The notes under the pieces are model-generated. The model was not told the origin of the DNA. It made no database searches and saw only the letters and a program-made list of their open reading frames with translations. Source: CAVLCC01 sp963624975 (GTDB lineage: Bacteria > Actinomycetota > Coriobacteriia > Coriobacteriales > CADBOM01). Taken from it: 38,787 nucleotides of DNA. The translations under genes and the position numbers were made by a program. Of this stretch, positions 19,301 through 26,854 are shown one piece after another (position 1 is the first letter of the stretch; each line of letters begins with the position of its first letter). The stretch is taken from positions 1-38,787 of the forward strand of contig CAVFRF010000015.1 in assembly GCA_963624975.1 (NCBI GenBank), read 5' to 3'.

Positions 19301-20165
19301 CTATGTCGGACACGACGTTGCCGGTCTTCTTGTCGAACGAGTACACATGGGCTGTCCCCGAATCGTCGGACGTGCCATCGTCGGTGCCCACGATCACGTG
19401 GTCGCCGACCACCACGGCGCCTGCCCAGTAGAAGCCACCGGCAACGGTCTTGGTCCACATGGGAGTTTTGGCTTCGGTCGAGTTGCCGGTGTCGGCATCG
19501 CGAACGTCGATGCATGCGAAGCTCGCGTCCTTGGTCTCCGAAATCCACCATCCGGTGTAGATGCATCCATCGCTATATGCGATTGGGCTAAGCGATTGCG
19601 CGGAGCTGTCCACGTAGTAGACCCAGAGCGATTCGAGGGTGGTGGCATCGAACGCCTGCACTCCGCCGGCGATGGGGACGAAGACCATGCCTTCGGCGTA
19701 GGTCGGAGGAGTGTACCCCCAGTTGGTTGCCCTGACCATGGTCCCGCTGGCCACGACCTGCCCGGTTGCCAGGTCGAGCTTGTAGATGCCGTTCTTGAAC
19801 GTGGTCACAAGGCAGTCGTCCACGATTATCGGCACGGTGGGCTGGGAGTTCATATCGGCGCCCTGGAACTTGGACGTCCACAGCAGCTTTCCGGTATCAG
19901 ACGACGTGGGAGTGGCCGCTTCGGTGATGGCCATGTTGACGTCGCTGTTCCTGAAGTTCTTCCAGGCGGCGCTCACGTCTTCGAGTCCGGTAACGGCCGA
20001 GGTCTGCGATTGCACTTCGACGGTGTCGCCCGCAAGTGCCGAGGCGGGATTTGAAGCGATTGCCCCAAACACAAGCCCAACTGTTGCTAAAAGGCCAATT
20101 GCCAGAGCAATAGCATGCCTAGTTCTAAACTTTATGCCCGTGCTGTTCATATCCCGCGTTGCCAT
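16350..20165 (-). CDS. Exported PQQ-like beta-propeller/Ig/DUF4430-like protein with three CWB2 repeats (1271 aa)
   Basis: First gene of the surface array. I choose ATG 20165 (GGGGA five bases upstream, signal peptide immediately after); an in-frame ATG at 20306 lacks support. Domains in order: signal peptide ending near ALA (about residue 45); a PQQ-like/quinoprotein beta-propeller at about 96-480 (LWTSKFQG, GIYKLDLATG, repeated GR-Y-F strands); an Ig-like domain with LSYQWY (484-581); a region at about 582-716 resembling DUF4430, the transcobalamin C-terminal-like fold (EWVAFIDDWA, then IGDGTLASGSSIAVRYS); a cadherin-like sandwich (about 717-822); a CARDB/NEW3-like domain (about 826-940); and three CWB2 repeats (about 947-1271; NFPDALCA, KYADALSV, NYPDALAG). 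It should sit on the wall outside the membrane, possibly as the binding component for the ExbB/DUF2149 pair. The DUF4430 call is the weakest part. Confidence 0.88.
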   Translation of the reverse strand: MATRDMNSTGIKFRTRHAIALAIGLLATVGLVFGAIASNPASALAGDTVEVQSQTSAVTGLEDVSAAWKNFRNSDVNMAITEAATPTSSDTGKLLWTSKFQGADMNSQPTVPIIVDDCLVTTFKNGIYKLDLATGQVVASGTMVRATNWGYTPPTYAEGMVFVPIAGGVQAFDATTLESLWVYYVDSSAQSLSPIAYSDGCIYTGWWISETKDASFACIDVRDADTGNSTEAKTPMWTKTVAGGFYWAGAVVVGDHVIVGTDDGTSDDSGTAHVYSFDKKTGNVVSDIGVKDKGDVRSSMAYDADNGRIYFTSKDAYVCRLDIDANTGVLSNFASTHLVDSNGVVLSSTSTPVVYKGRIFVGAGNPVLGGGGGKSDAFFILDADSLKTLDKLELDGECKCSPLLSTAHESEGYLYFYVTSNCQPGGIEVVKVPADRNSRELAEVETLYDASGYEQYCISSPICADDGTIYFRNDSATLFAVGDAAKAPTIDSDLEPTCDAYLGEPCTLSVTASAQDVSSLSYQWYSSTDNSTYSVIDGATSSTYTCMPSEMGTQWLYCEVTATKGADSMATTAKVQSSKCEVNVDGYVDVTFENATYAAGAWNDTKTERVILSDVSAENRNAQALVQQAAIEAGLTGLEFDAGNVSKLMGVGAGDAGASSEWVAFIDDWATTSGLSTYTIGDGTLASGSSIAVRYSANGGSDVGLGNGTDKSLASLDIDGLELAPTFSSSQTSYDAVLAPGTTYAKVRAVPTDKAFQVKVAAEDASGADTATTYPNGSTISVYDGQTITVTCGDPSWPTTAAGSAGVAAKTYTIEVKAAMASIAVSQPEFSRVSTGKIHAGEVQIRQVTIENTGNVTLKGLKLAKSLSEAFAVSDLEVSQLAPGEKTTVSMSTVEGTPASKNLNNDMAIPYTGSFTVSAKGSLGGSDDLGLEAAQTCSFSVEVDGIDWVRLSGEGRYETGAAIVEEGFDSTGGTAILVTGGNFPDALCASGLAGALDSDGSGVPVVLTSSDSLSDPAKEQLERLKPSKVVIVGGTAAVSNEVKSQVSNLLGCQIDRVYGDSRYETSNAVYEYGKKYGSWSNTAIVATGAKYADALSVSPYAYASKTAILLADSSGVLPDEASRIVKDGSFANVLIVGGTSAVSDKVETAAQIGQGKKVQRLSGANRDDTSIQIAKWATGTMDSAAFEPSEKLSFDNMAIATAWNYPDALAGASMCGKNKAVVVLMVDSSDGAQKLATELLTSKKARINTAYILGGTSAIGNDALNTLKSYM

Positions 20166-20594
20166 AAAATCCCCGTTCTCTTGCAAGGCCAGTTCCGCAT
20201 GATATTTGCCAGATTTACAAGTGAATCTGCTCCCAATCTCAACATGGTTGCATTTATGCGCATAGTTCTTATTTACTTGTACGTTCTTTCTAATATATGT
20301 GTGCAAACAGTCGCACTGAATATAGCACTATTAACAGCGCAAAGCAGCAAATGCGCATGAAAAATTCGATTGGTGTTTTCTGTACGAATGTTACATATTA
20401 GAGATACGGATTCTCTATGATTCAAAGCGCCCAGATTCCATTCGCCTTCGGGCATTTGGCAGAAAACGTGGTATCCTTCTCGCAGTTGCGACGGATCCGA
20501 TTCTTGTCAAACATAATTTGTCGACGAGGTCCGGATCCTCGGGGTCGTTGAGACAGAGGAGCGATTTCCAACAGGGTAAGTCATGCCAAAAGCA
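20166..20594. other. AT-rich intergenic region upstream of the surface array
   Basis: No gene is supported in this roughly 430-bp gap. On the minus strand TGCTATATT at 20327-20319 fits an extended -10 element, without a clear -35, and would give a leader of about 150 nt for the propeller gene. TAGAGA...TCTCTA (20398-20416 area) is a small inverted repeat. The base composition is far more AT-rich than the flanking genes, as expected for a promoter region. Confidence 0.45.
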
Positions 20595-20628
20595 GAGCGG
20601 CCCGACCTCGAACGAGGCCGGGCCGCTC
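20584..20628 (-). terminator. Intrinsic terminator of acsB
   Basis: A 16-bp GC-rich stem (arms 20595-20610 and 20613-20628, one A:C mismatch) lies 70-100 bases after the acsB stop. On the minus strand it is followed by TGCTTTTGG. Its strength suggests acsB transcription does not read into the surface array. Confidence 0.8.
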
Positions 20629-20696
20629 AAGCCTAGCTATCTCGGGAGGCAACTCCTCCCCGCACGCGCACTCTCGCGCCCGCGCACGCAAAAACG

Positions 20697-22838
20697 CTAC
20701 ATGATCGGGTCCATCTCCAGTGCCGGGTGTCCCACCTTCTGCAGGAACTCGAGCACGCCCGCAGAGTCGGTAGCGATCGTCTCGTCGCAGATCATGCTAG
20801 AGAAGTTCTCGATGCCGTACGCCTCCAGCGCGTTCTTGTCGAGGCGCGCCGACACCGCATCCTTCAGGTCCTTGGGCATCCACACGATGCGCTTGTTGCC
20901 GCCCTCGGCCGAGATGAACTTCTTGGACGCGATGAACGTGCGGCTGTGCCCCATGAAGCCCGGGGTCTGCTCGCCACCGCCGGTCATCGACGCCAGCTCG
21001 CCGAAGGTCATTCCCGTGGGGGTCATGCCGGCGTACTCGCGGTTGCACACCACGACGCCGTTGGCCTCGGGCATGATGCCGCAGATGCACTCGAAGCAGC
21101 CGCAGCTCGTCATCGGGCTGGTCATGATCGAGTAGAGCGACACGCTCTCCAGCGCGCCGTGCGTGGCTTCCTTCACGACACGGTTCACCTCTTCGTAGAG
21201 GCCCAGCTTCTCGTCGATGCAGCCCTCCTTGGGGATGGGCTGGCTGGGGCCGGCATCGTTGAGTTCCTTGGTGGCCTTGGCGTCGAGCCACGACACCGCG
21301 CCGCACAGTCCCAGTCGTTCGGGGGTCACCACGCAGCAGTGCTTGGGCGCGAAGCTCTGGCACAGCACGCAGGTGTAGAAGGTGTCGACGCTCTCGTCGG
21401 TGAGCGACGCCACCCTCTCGTCGCGCTCGTTGTAGCGGGGCATTGCCACGTTGGCGAGGAAGTCCTGGCACTTTTCGAAGTCGGTGATGAAGTCGACCTC
21501 GACCTTGTCGACCACCTTGCCGAACTCGTCCAGAATCATGCCGCACAGCACGTTGCCCAGATCGGTGAGCCTGAGGCCCGCTTCCCAGGCCTGCTTGCTG
21601 ATGCGCACGCGGAAGAGATTGCGCTGGCCGGTGTGCATCAGGCCCTCGATGTAGTTGAACCAGGCGTGGATGTTGCGCTCGATCACAGGCTCGAAGTCCT
21701 TCTGCATCTTGGCGCCGTAGACCTTTACCTGCACTGCAAGAGGCATCCTGACCAGCTCCGTCGCGCCATCGGGCACGTCGGGACCGTCGATCACTACCTT
21801 GCGATCCTCCACATCGTCCGCGTTCTCGCACATGGTCACGACCTCGGCGGTCGGATTGTGGTCGGAGTCGAACTCCACGTAGGTGTCGCCCTTGCGGATG
21901 ATCTCGCCCTCGAAGGCCGGCGCGAACGACACGGGAATCTCCACCGCAGGAGCCTTGGCCTTGATGTTGCGAATCTCGTAGGATTTAGCGGCGGTCTCGG
22001 CATGGTTGGTCACGGAGACCAACGCGCCGGGAACCTCCATGTCGCCAAGCTCGATGTCGGCCACGACCGGGAAGCCAAGCGCGATTGCGCCTGCGCCAGC
22101 CGATACCTCAACGGCTCCGATCTCGCCGAAGGTGTTCACGAACGCCAGCACACGCTCCTTGGTGTACTCGCGCAGAGCTGCCAGGTTTCCGGGCTCCAGC
22201 GCGCCGAAGATCAGCGCTGCGCGAATCGCGACCGTTACCACGTGCGTGACGGCGGTGATGTCGTAGCCCAGCGGCACCACGCGCATATCGAGGCCGACCC
22301 TGATGCCCGCGCCCACGAGTTGGTCGATGCACTCGCCCACCAGGAAGGTGAGCAGGCCCTTGGCCTGGTAGTCCCTGATGATGGCCACCAAGCCTTCGAG
22401 GTCCTCGGACTTGCCTATCACAACGGCGACGCCGGGGATGTCTCCGGTAACCAGCGGAACACCCAGCGAGCGAATCACCTGGTCGGGCACGAAACCGATG
22501 CCGGTCTGGCCCTCATAGGGCTTGGCTCCGCCCACGTACTTGAGCGCTTCGAGAATCTCGGCTCCCACCGCAGTGGCAAGGCCGGCGTTGAGAGCCTGGC
22601 CGAGGTCTTCCTCGTGGGTCACGAGGCTCTTCATCACGTCCACGCAAGCGGGCAGGTCGCCAAGCTTCTCGACCTTGGTGCCCGTGGCCGCGTAGATCGT
22701 CGGCAAGAAATAGGCTGTATCGGGAAAAGAGATTTCCGCCTCCGCTCCATGTGCCGCGATTGCGTCGTTCACCGCGCCCTCGGTAAGCCCGATAACCGCA
22801 TCCGATCCGCCGTAGACCAAGTCCGTCAATGCACTCAT
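20697..22838 (-). CDS. acsB: Acetyl-CoA synthase (CO dehydrogenase/acetyl-CoA synthase, ACS subunit)
   Basis: Catalyses assembly of acetyl-CoA from CO, a corrinoid-protein-borne methyl group and CoA in the Wood-Ljungdahl pathway. The chosen start, ATG 22838, has GGGAGG five bases upstream and gives 713 residues, close to the roughly 729 of the Moorella enzyme. A-cluster ligands are all present: C490-x2-C493-x8-C502-x9-C512 for the 4Fe-4S/Ni site and C579-G-C581 for the distal nickel (TSCGCFECI). It stands alone: no acsC, acsD, acsE or cooS is in the window. Its neighbours are a Fur/PerR regulator upstream and the surface array downstream behind a terminator. The enzyme needs a corrinoid iron-sulfur protein, so the host should make or import corrinoids. 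Confidence 0.96.
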   Translation of the reverse strand: MSALTDLVYGGSDAVIGLTEGAVNDAIAAHGAEAEISFPDTAYFLPTIYAATGTKVEKLGDLPACVDVMKSLVTHEEDLGQALNAGLATAVGAEILEALKYVGGAKPYEGQTGIGFVPDQVIRSLGVPLVTGDIPGVAVVIGKSEDLEGLVAIIRDYQAKGLLTFLVGECIDQLVGAGIRVGLDMRVVPLGYDITAVTHVVTVAIRAALIFGALEPGNLAALREYTKERVLAFVNTFGEIGAVEVSAGAGAIALGFPVVADIELGDMEVPGALVSVTNHAETAAKSYEIRNIKAKAPAVEIPVSFAPAFEGEIIRKGDTYVEFDSDHNPTAEVVTMCENADDVEDRKVVIDGPDVPDGATELVRMPLAVQVKVYGAKMQKDFEPVIERNIHAWFNYIEGLMHTGQRNLFRVRISKQAWEAGLRLTDLGNVLCGMILDEFGKVVDKVEVDFITDFEKCQDFLANVAMPRYNERDERVASLTDESVDTFYTCVLCQSFAPKHCCVVTPERLGLCGAVSWLDAKATKELNDAGPSQPIPKEGCIDEKLGLYEEVNRVVKEATHGALESVSLYSIMTSPMTSCGCFECICGIMPEANGVVVCNREYAGMTPTGMTFGELASMTGGGEQTPGFMGHSRTFIASKKFISAEGGNKRIVWMPKDLKDAVSARLDKNALEAYGIENFSSMICDETIATDSAGVLEFLQKVGHPALEMDPIM

Positions 22839-23040
22839 ACTAGCCTCCCTCTTTCCGATATTCGATTGTGTCGAAAACTCCAAGAAAGTTTTCTAATTAC
22901 AAGATAAACCGTGGTTAGATGTAGTGAATTTAATTTTGGCGAATCTTTTTGCTTGCGTTTCCCAAGCATATGTGATATTAGGCCATTTGGAGCAAAGCGA
23001 GTAGCTGTCGAGCGCAGCACGCGATGGGAATCCCGGGCGA
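22839..23040. promoter_or_regulatory. acsB upstream region with an inverted repeat
   Basis: This AT-rich 202-bp gap contains the inverted repeat GAAAACT (22873-22879) / AGTTTTC (22887-22893), 35-55 bases ahead of the acsB start, a reasonable place for an operator or leader hairpin. A weak promoter-like pair TTGCTC/CATATG with 17-bp spacing occurs farther upstream on the minus strand. No gene is seen here. Confidence 0.35.
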
Positions 23041-23499
23041 TCAGGCTTTGTCCTGGCATTCCGGGCAGATGCCCTCGAAGATCAACCTGTGACGAACGAT
23101 CTGGTAGCCCGACTGCTGCGCGGTCTTCTCGTCGACAGACTTCTCATACGGATACGGAACATCGATCACCTTCTTGCATTCTAGGCAGTACAAGTGGTAG
23201 TGCATGTCCGTCCGCACATCGTAGCGGTCGGCACCGGGAACCCTCACATGGGTGATTTCCCCGTCTTCCGACAGGCAGTTTAGGTTGCGGTACACGGTCG
23301 CATGGCTGATCTTCGGGTCCGTCTCGTGCACGTCCTCGCAGATCTGCTCCGCCGTCGGGTGGTCGCACCGCGACTGCACCGCCTGCAGTACCAGACGTCG
23401 TTGCTTGGTGTCTCTCCTAGTGGCCGTCGTCATCATCTCCGTTGCTATGTCCGCCGCGCCTTTCGACGAGGCGGACCCGATGCTCTCTTCATCACGCAT
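23041..23499 (-). CDS. Fur/PerR-family metal-dependent repressor
   Basis: A 152-residue Fur-superfamily regulator. The winged-helix part contains HPTAEQICEDV and the recognition helix ISHATVYRNLNCL. The metal-binding half has H100-x-H102 (DMHYH) and two structural-zinc pairs, C105-x2-C108 and C145-x2-C148, as in PerR and Fur. The N-terminus is 20-25 residues longer than usual, and the first ATG (23499) has AGGAG only one base away. Starting at one of the adjacent ATGs at codons 22-23 is possible. It lies directly downstream of superoxide reductase on the same strand, so it probably senses iron or peroxide and controls that gene through the palindrome at 24046-24068. PerR versus Fur cannot be decided from sequence alone. 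Confidence 0.92.
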   Translation of the reverse strand: MRDEESIGSASSKGAADIATEMMTTATRRDTKQRRLVLQAVQSRCDHPTAEQICEDVHETDPKISHATVYRNLNCLSEDGEITHVRVPGADRYDVRTDMHYHLYCLECKKVIDVPYPYEKSVDEKTAQQSGYQIVRHRLIFEGICPECQDKA

Positions 23500-23508
23500 G
23501 CTCCTATG

Positions 23509-23586
23509 TTAACGCTTGCGGTAGCCGCATTTGGCGCAAACGCCGTCTTCGCCCAGCGCAATGCCGCACAGCGGACAACGATCCAT
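23509..23586 (-). CDS. Possible 25-residue zinc-ribbon microprotein
   Basis: A short frame from ATG 23586 to TAA 23511-23509, sitting exactly between the superoxide reductase and fur-type genes. It encodes two Cys knuckles, CPLCG and CAKCG, ten residues apart, and a basic RKR end: a minimal rubredoxin-like zinc ribbon. GCGGAG abuts the ATG, so initiation would be poor. The frame is continuous with the superoxide reductase gene after its TAG, with 12 codons between, so it could also be an ancestral or readthrough C-terminal extension. Confidence 0.45.
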   Translation of the reverse strand: MDRCPLCGIALGEDGVCAKCGYRKR

Positions 23587-23622
23587 CTCCGCGCCAGCGG
23601 GAAACTCCGCGCAAGCCGCAGG

Positions 23623-23997
23623 CTAGCCACGCCAGAGGCCATGCAGGTTGCAGTACGCGTAGGCTGCCTCGACCTCGTCGCCGTCAAGAAGCGCGAAACA
23701 TGCCTCGGGCTTGCCCCAGGCGGGCAGCTCCTTGCGTTGGTTGCCCTGCTTGGTCTGAATCGAGATCCATTCGATGTGGTGCTCTGCCAGCATCGGATGC
23801 TGCGCCTCGCCAACATGTACGCGCACGATGTTGCCCTCGACCTCGTAGACGGGCACGTGCTTCTCCGGCGACGCGTCGACGGTGCCCGGCACAAGCTCCG
23901 CCATCTCCTCGTTGCAGCACACGATCGGCGCGCCCGAATCCCACACGAACGCGACGGTGTTCCCGCACTGATTGCACTGGTAGAAACGCTGGTCCAT
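23623..23997 (-). CDS. dfx: Desulfoferrodoxin (2Fe superoxide reductase)
   Basis: Reduces superoxide to peroxide without making oxygen; cytoplasmic defence typical of anaerobes. It has 124 residues, start ATG 23997 with AAGGAGG ahead. The N-terminal desulforedoxin domain carries C8-x2-C11 and C27-C28. The catalytic iron site is complete: EKH47VP, H67, H73, C116 and H119 in AYCNLHGLW, with the usual Glu45-Lys46 pair. It heads an apparent operon with the Fur/PerR regulator and has a consensus promoter overlapped by a palindromic operator. Confidence 0.96.
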   Translation of the reverse strand: MDQRFYQCNQCGNTVAFVWDSGAPIVCCNEEMAELVPGTVDASPEKHVPVYEVEGNIVRVHVGEAQHPMLAEHHIEWISIQTKQGNQRKELPAWGKPEACFALLDGDEVEAAYAYCNLHGLWRG

Positions 23998-24045
23998 GGA
24001 AACCCTCCTTGCATATCGAAGTTATCAGCCGATGCTCTTTGGCAT

Positions 24046-24068
24046 CTATTAGGAATAATTCCTAATAG
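24046..24068. promoter_or_regulatory. Fur/PerR-like palindromic operator
   Basis: A perfect 23-bp palindrome with 11-base arms CTATTAGGAAT and ATTCCTAATAG around a single central base. The AT-rich inverted repeat with one central base resembles Fur and PerR boxes. It begins five bases past the -10 hexamer, covering the probable transcription start, so a bound repressor would block initiation. The obvious candidate protein is the Fur-family regulator encoded in the same transcript. Confidence 0.75.
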
Positions 24069-24072
24069 TGGA

Positions 24073-24101
24073 AACATAGCAAGGATTCTTTCTCTAATCA
24101 A
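24073..24101 (-). promoter_or_regulatory. Promoter of the superoxide reductase-fur operon
   Basis: On the minus strand TTGATT (24101-24096) and TATGTT (24078-24073) are separated by exactly 17 bases. The start would fall inside the adjacent palindrome, leaving a leader of about 70 nt. Confidence 0.7.
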
Positions 24102-24213
24102 TAGATTTGGCAAACTTGTTGATAATTGTTACTAATAAGTTCTCTTTCAAAACGCGATTACGCGTTTACCCCCCCCCTAAAAGCCGCATATGGCTTTGCG
24201 TTGCGCGTTCGCG

Positions 24214-24242
24214 TTGACCACATGCATAATCTCGCAGATAAT
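24214..24242 (+). promoter_or_regulatory. Sigma-70-type promoter of the GGDEF/EAL gene
   Basis: TTGACC (24214-24219) and GATAAT (24237-24242) with 17-bp spacing are near consensus. The leader to the ATG at 24333 would be about 85 nt. Confidence 0.7.
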
Positions 24243-24332
24243 TTGCGTAGTTGAAGTACACGACACTTACGGTTGGATACGCACAGTGCCGCATACGCAA
24301 GCGATGTGGTCGCCAGACCCCTAGGGGGAAAT

Positions 24333-26267
24333 ATGACAGACTGCTCGCTTATCAACGAGATTTATGCGCTGATTCTGCTCTTCATTCTTGCACTCTTCTT
24401 CTACGACATCGAGCCCCTTCGCGGGTTCGAGCGCAGGCGACGAGTCTTCGCGCTCAGCATGGCTCTCTGCGCGGTATCCATTCTCCTGAATATCCTTTGC
24501 GAGAAAATCCAGGAAGTGCCGCTTCTATGCACCGCGGACATGATTCTGGCACTCAACACGACCTACTTCTTCGTGATGTGGCTCATGATCACAGTACTGG
24601 GCCACTACCTGCTGCTGCGTCTGTTCGAATTCGTGTACGACGACATACGACTGCGCCGGACGAGATGGGTGGCGATAGGCATCCTCGTATTCTTCACCGT
24701 GCTCTTGGCGCTCAACATTCCGACTGGCATGCTCTTCTATATCGACGATGGGCTTGTCTATTGCCGCGGACCGTTCAACTCGCTGTGCTACCTTATGCCT
24801 ACCAGCGAGGTGGTGCTCATGCTGGTGTGCTACTTCATCAACCGGCGCAACATCAACCGCATCGCGGAGAAGATGGTGTTCGTGATCGCGCCCGTGTCCA
24901 TCGCGCTGCTGCTCATGCAGTACTTCTACCAAGATCATCAGATCAACGGCATCATCTGCGTGACGGTGCATATGATCGTGTTCATCACCTACAATGGCGG
25001 GCGCACCGACCAGGACAGTGTAACGGGGATGGAAAACCGCCGCTACCTCATCACCGAAGTGGGGTACCGCATCAAGAACGAGCAGAGCTTTCAGATTGTG
25101 ATGGTCAAGCTGCGCTGCCTGTCGCAGATTAACCGCCTGTATGGAGAGAACGCAGGCAACGTGATCTTGCTCGAAATAGGCGAGGCTCTACAACACTTGT
25201 CGGAAGACGGCAAGGTTTACCGCCGCGGCGATGACGAGTTCGTACTGCTGTACTCCGACGTGGACGAACAGCAGTGCGAACAGCGCCTGCATCGCCTAAC
25301 GCTGCTCATGAGCGACGACTGGGTGATGGGCAAGTATGTGACATCGCTCAGCTTCCATACCATCGAGATGCGCTATGGCGGCCAGCCATGGTCGTTCGAC
25401 GACATCGGCAGCTACATAACCGACGCGATGCACTATGCATCGGCCAACGACATCGTGGAGATGCCCTTCGACGAGCAGCTCATCTCTGAGCACAAGCGCA
25501 GGGACTACCTGCTGCAGACTATTCGAGAAGCGCTCTCGGAAGGCCGTTTCGAAGTGTGGTACCAGCCGGTGTTCTACCACAATAGCGGTAGGTTCGAGTC
25601 GGCCGAGGCACTCGTGCGGATGTTCGACAAAAACGGCATCATGGTTTCGCCCGGCGAGTTTATCCCCGTGGCGGAAGAGACCGGCCTGATCGACGAAATC
25701 ACCCCGATAGTGGTCGACCATGTGTGCCGGCTTCTCAACAGCGGAGCCGTGCCGGAAATCCAGACGGTCTCGATCAACATTCCCGTGCGACAGCTCGTGA
25801 ACAGGCAGGTGCTGCAAAGGCTGCGCGACATCATGGACGAGCACGGAATCGCACCCTCGCGCATTCGTCTGGAGGTTACCGAACGCGATGTGGCCATGGG
25901 CGGCGAGTCGGCTTCCGATGCTATGGATACCCTCATGAAAGAGGGATACCTGTTCATGCTAGACGATTTTGGCATCGGCTACTCCAACATATCGCGCATC
26001 ATGGATCTGTCGCTGGATTGCATCAAGCTCGACCGGAGCCTGGTGATTCAGATGCTCAAAGACGAACGCCGCCACGACATGATCAAGAACTACCTCGTAC
26101 CGTTCCTGCACAATCTGGGGCACTACGTTGTGGCCGAAGGCGTGGAGACGGCCAAGATGCTGGAGCTGGTGTTGGACTGCGACATCCATCGTATTCAAGG
26201 ATACTTTTACGCCAAGCCAATGTCGGAGCATCAGCTGGTGGTCTGGTTCAGGGAACGGGTGGCTTGA
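24333..26267 (+). CDS. Membrane-bound degenerate-GGDEF/EAL cyclic-di-GMP phosphodiesterase
   Basis: A 644-residue protein starting at ATG 24333 with AGGGGGAA ahead. Six to eight N-terminal hydrophobic helices (to about residue 230) form an integral-membrane sensor of unassigned type. The GGDEF-like domain begins SVTGMENRRYL, but the active-site loop reads RRGDDEF, with the second Gly replaced by Asp, so diguanylate cyclase activity is unlikely. The EAL domain looks complete: ESAEALVRM, the Asn in SINIP, the Glu in LEVTER, LDDFGIGYSN, IKLDRS, VAEGVET and IQGY. The expected activity is hydrolysis of c-di-GMP, perhaps with the GGDEF part as a GTP-sensing regulator. It is transcribed alone from a near-consensus promoter. 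C-di-GMP commonly controls surface attachment, but a link to the nearby adhesin genes is only a guess. Confidence 0.93.
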   Translation: MTDCSLINEIYALILLFILALFFYDIEPLRGFERRRRVFALSMALCAVSILLNILCEKIQEVPLLCTADMILALNTTYFFVMWLMITVLGHYLLLRLFEFVYDDIRLRRTRWVAIGILVFFTVLLALNIPTGMLFYIDDGLVYCRGPFNSLCYLMPTSEVVLMLVCYFINRRNINRIAEKMVFVIAPVSIALLLMQYFYQDHQINGIICVTVHMIVFITYNGGRTDQDSVTGMENRRYLITEVGYRIKNEQSFQIVMVKLRCLSQINRLYGENAGNVILLEIGEALQHLSEDGKVYRRGDDEFVLLYSDVDEQQCEQRLHRLTLLMSDDWVMGKYVTSLSFHTIEMRYGGQPWSFDDIGSYITDAMHYASANDIVEMPFDEQLISEHKRRDYLLQTIREALSEGRFEVWYQPVFYHNSGRFESAEALVRMFDKNGIMVSPGEFIPVAEETGLIDEITPIVVDHVCRLLNSGAVPEIQTVSINIPVRQLVNRQVLQRLRDIMDEHGIAPSRIRLEVTERDVAMGGESASDAMDTLMKEGYLFMLDDFGIGYSNISRIMDLSLDCIKLDRSLVIQMLKDERRHDMIKNYLVPFLHNLGHYVVAEGVETAKMLELVLDCDIHRIQGYFYAKPMSEHQLVVWFRERVA

Positions 26268-26368
26268 GGCGGAGGTTGTCAGGAGTTAGTCGGTGCCAAG
26301 CAGACAAGGACTCGCGACAGCATCGAAGTGCTTGTAGGTGGTACGAAATTGTGGCTATACCCTATCGC

Positions 26369-26785
26369 CTAGACTTCGCCGACCTTTTTCACGGCCAGAT
26401 CCAGCTCCAGATCGTGGAGTCCCGCATATGCCTTCATCAGTAAATCCAGCGGAACCTTCTTAATCACCTCGCTGCTGGGGATGTCGTAATACCACTGGTA
26501 GTAGGCATAGAACTCGCCTATCCAGTCCGGCATGAACCCCTCGATGGCACTTCCGTCCCTAAGCACGAATTCTTCGGTTGTGCAGAAGTAGTCCCATAGC
26601 TCGGGGGCACTCATCGTGTTCACGTAAGCCTGCGACTCGTCGATGCTCCTCCTAGTCTTGCTCTCCATGTACGTTCTGATGAAATCTGCGGTGTCCTTGT
26701 CGGGGTAGCGCTGCGACACGAGGTCGAAAAGCTTGCCCTGGTTCTCCACGACATCGTTCAGGTAGGCCTCCAGATAAGCCGGCAC
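26369..26785 (-). CDS. Conserved-looking hypothetical protein (138 aa)
   Basis: I do not recognise this family. The frame allows GTG at 26794 or 26785; I favour 26785 because AGAGGTGA sits five bases before it. The product is acidic, soluble, has no signal peptide or membrane helix, and looks mostly helical, with a Tyr/Trp-rich middle (YAYYQWYYDIP) and a charged end (HDLELDLAVKKVGEV). It lies about 70 bp downstream of the papain-family gene on the same strand and is convergent with the EAL gene. Normal codon composition and a good ribosome site support a real gene. Confidence 0.65.
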   Translation of the reverse strand: MPAYLEAYLNDVVENQGKLFDLVSQRYPDKDTADFIRTYMESKTRRSIDESQAYVNTMSAPELWDYFCTTEEFVLRDGSAIEGFMPDWIGEFYAYYQWYYDIPSSEVIKKVPLDLLMKAYAGLHDLELDLAVKKVGEV

Positions 26786-26854
26786 GGCGATCACCTCTCA
26801 ATCAGCGTACTGAACACGTTGGCGACTTTGTTGGCATCGACACAATTACACACG

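Larger units (their letters stand above)
23998..24332. other. Divergent promoter region between superoxide reductase and the EAL gene
   Basis: This 335-bp intergenic region holds the leftward promoter and palindrome (24046-24101) and the rightward promoter (24214-24242), listed separately. Between them is a run of nine C residues at 24169-24177. No ORF is supported. Confidence 0.7.

Noticed and set aside
16350..20306. ATG at 20306 as the start of the propeller protein
   Set aside because: It adds 47 polar residues ahead of a good signal peptide and lacks a ribosome site; ATG 20165 has both.
20727..22907. 726-codon plus-strand ORF opposite acsB
   Set aside because: The minus strand encodes AcsB with all metal ligands; the antisense translation has no recognisable features.
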